Shown here in pieces: positions 4,938 to 5,044 of a DNA stretch of 5,044 nt. The stretch's first letter is position 1; each line of letters opens with the position of its first letter. Below the pieces are notes generated by a model. That model did not search any database. It had not been told where the DNA came from and worked only from the letters and a program-made list of their open reading frames with translations. The translations under genes were made by a program, and so were the position numbers. Source of the DNA: Gemmatimonadaceae bacterium (lineage in GTDB: Bacteria; Gemmatimonadota; Gemmatimonadetes; Gemmatimonadales; Gemmatimonadaceae). The DNA lies in the NCBI GenBank assembly GCA_025451425.1, contig JANWKK010000289.1, positions 1 through 5,044 on the forward strand. The letters are read 5' to 3'.

Positions 4938-5044
4938 TGTCACTGGAGGAAGATCAAATAGGAGTGGCCCGAGCCAAGCGAGGGCCGCTGAAGCCGCTGA
5001 CACGGCGCTGAAGCCGCTGAGGGCTCCGTGTGCGGAGAGAGCTC
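4938..5044. other. Region downstream of pdxA, no recognisable gene
   Basis: All six frames were read; none gives a product I recognise. A GTG at 4937-4939 overlaps the last base of the pdxA stop and opens 24 codons rich in Arg and Lys, ending at TGA 5009-5011 inside a tandem repeat; support for its translation is weak. A GGAGGA at 4945-4950 looks like a ribosome binding site but has no good start 5-9 nt after it. A small hairpin (CTCCG 5024-5028, loop TGTG, CGGAG 5033-5037) lies near the window end with no T-run, so it is not called a terminator. Confidence 0.5.
4984..5020 (+). repeat. Short tandem repeat downstream of pdxA
   Basis: CGCTGAAGCCGCTGA is present exactly at 4986-5000 and 5006-5020 (20-bp period). 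Each copy holds two units of the form G(C/G)CGCTGA, giving four in all, at 4984, 4993, 5004 and 5013. The period is not a multiple of three, so copy number would shift any reading frame across it. Confidence 0.8.

Noticed and set aside
5024..5037. Terminator after pdxA
   Set aside because: The stem is only 5 bp with no following T-run, and the window ends too soon to judge.

Overview
The window is a compact, same-strand (+), GC-rich bacterial block. It looks chromosomal and holds the end of a DNA-repair gene, two consecutive parvulin-type peptidyl-prolyl isomerase (PPIase) genes and a vitamin B6 gene. No insertion sequence, tRNA, rRNA, CRISPR array or phage gene is visible. A lipoprotein signal, a SurA-type periplasmic chaperone and the SurA-PdxA pairing point to a Gram-negative (diderm) organism. 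The order mfd, PPIase, PPIase, pdxA plus the GC-rich codon use suggest Gemmatimonadota or a related phylum; this is inference from memory, not a search result.

Layout: 1-911 is the 3' end of mfd (transcription-repair coupling factor), cut by the window's left edge. 912-974 is a short spacer with the ribosome binding site of the next gene. 975-2504 encodes a predicted lipoprotein with one parvulin domain that keeps its key residues, and a proline-rich tail. 2505-2616 is the only sizeable gap between genes (112 bp). It holds a long imperfect hairpin built from a purine-rich repeat, and a third copy of the repeat lies next to the following start codon. 2617-3996 encodes a SurA-like periplasmic chaperone/PPIase with two parvulin-like modules. 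3993-4937 is pdxA, starting at a GTG that overlaps the surA stop by 4 nt. 4938-5044 has no recognisable gene but carries a short tandem repeat.

How the genes fit together: the two PPIases probably act in sequence on secreted or outer-membrane proteins, one membrane-anchored and one soluble in the periplasm. pdxA is translationally coupled to surA, an arrangement also known from E. coli (surA-pdxA-ksgA), although the two functions are unrelated biochemically. mfd is probably a neighbour rather than a functional partner.

No wholly new multi-gene system is visible. The most unusual signals are at DNA/RNA level: (i) the octamer GCCTAACG, found six times in about 5 kb and placed in coding sequence through otherwise uncommon codons; (ii) mutually exclusive pairings in the gap before surA; (iii) a terminator-shaped hairpin followed by T6 inside the start of pdxA; and (iv) a SurA protein whose two parvulin modules have lost complementary parts of the active site.
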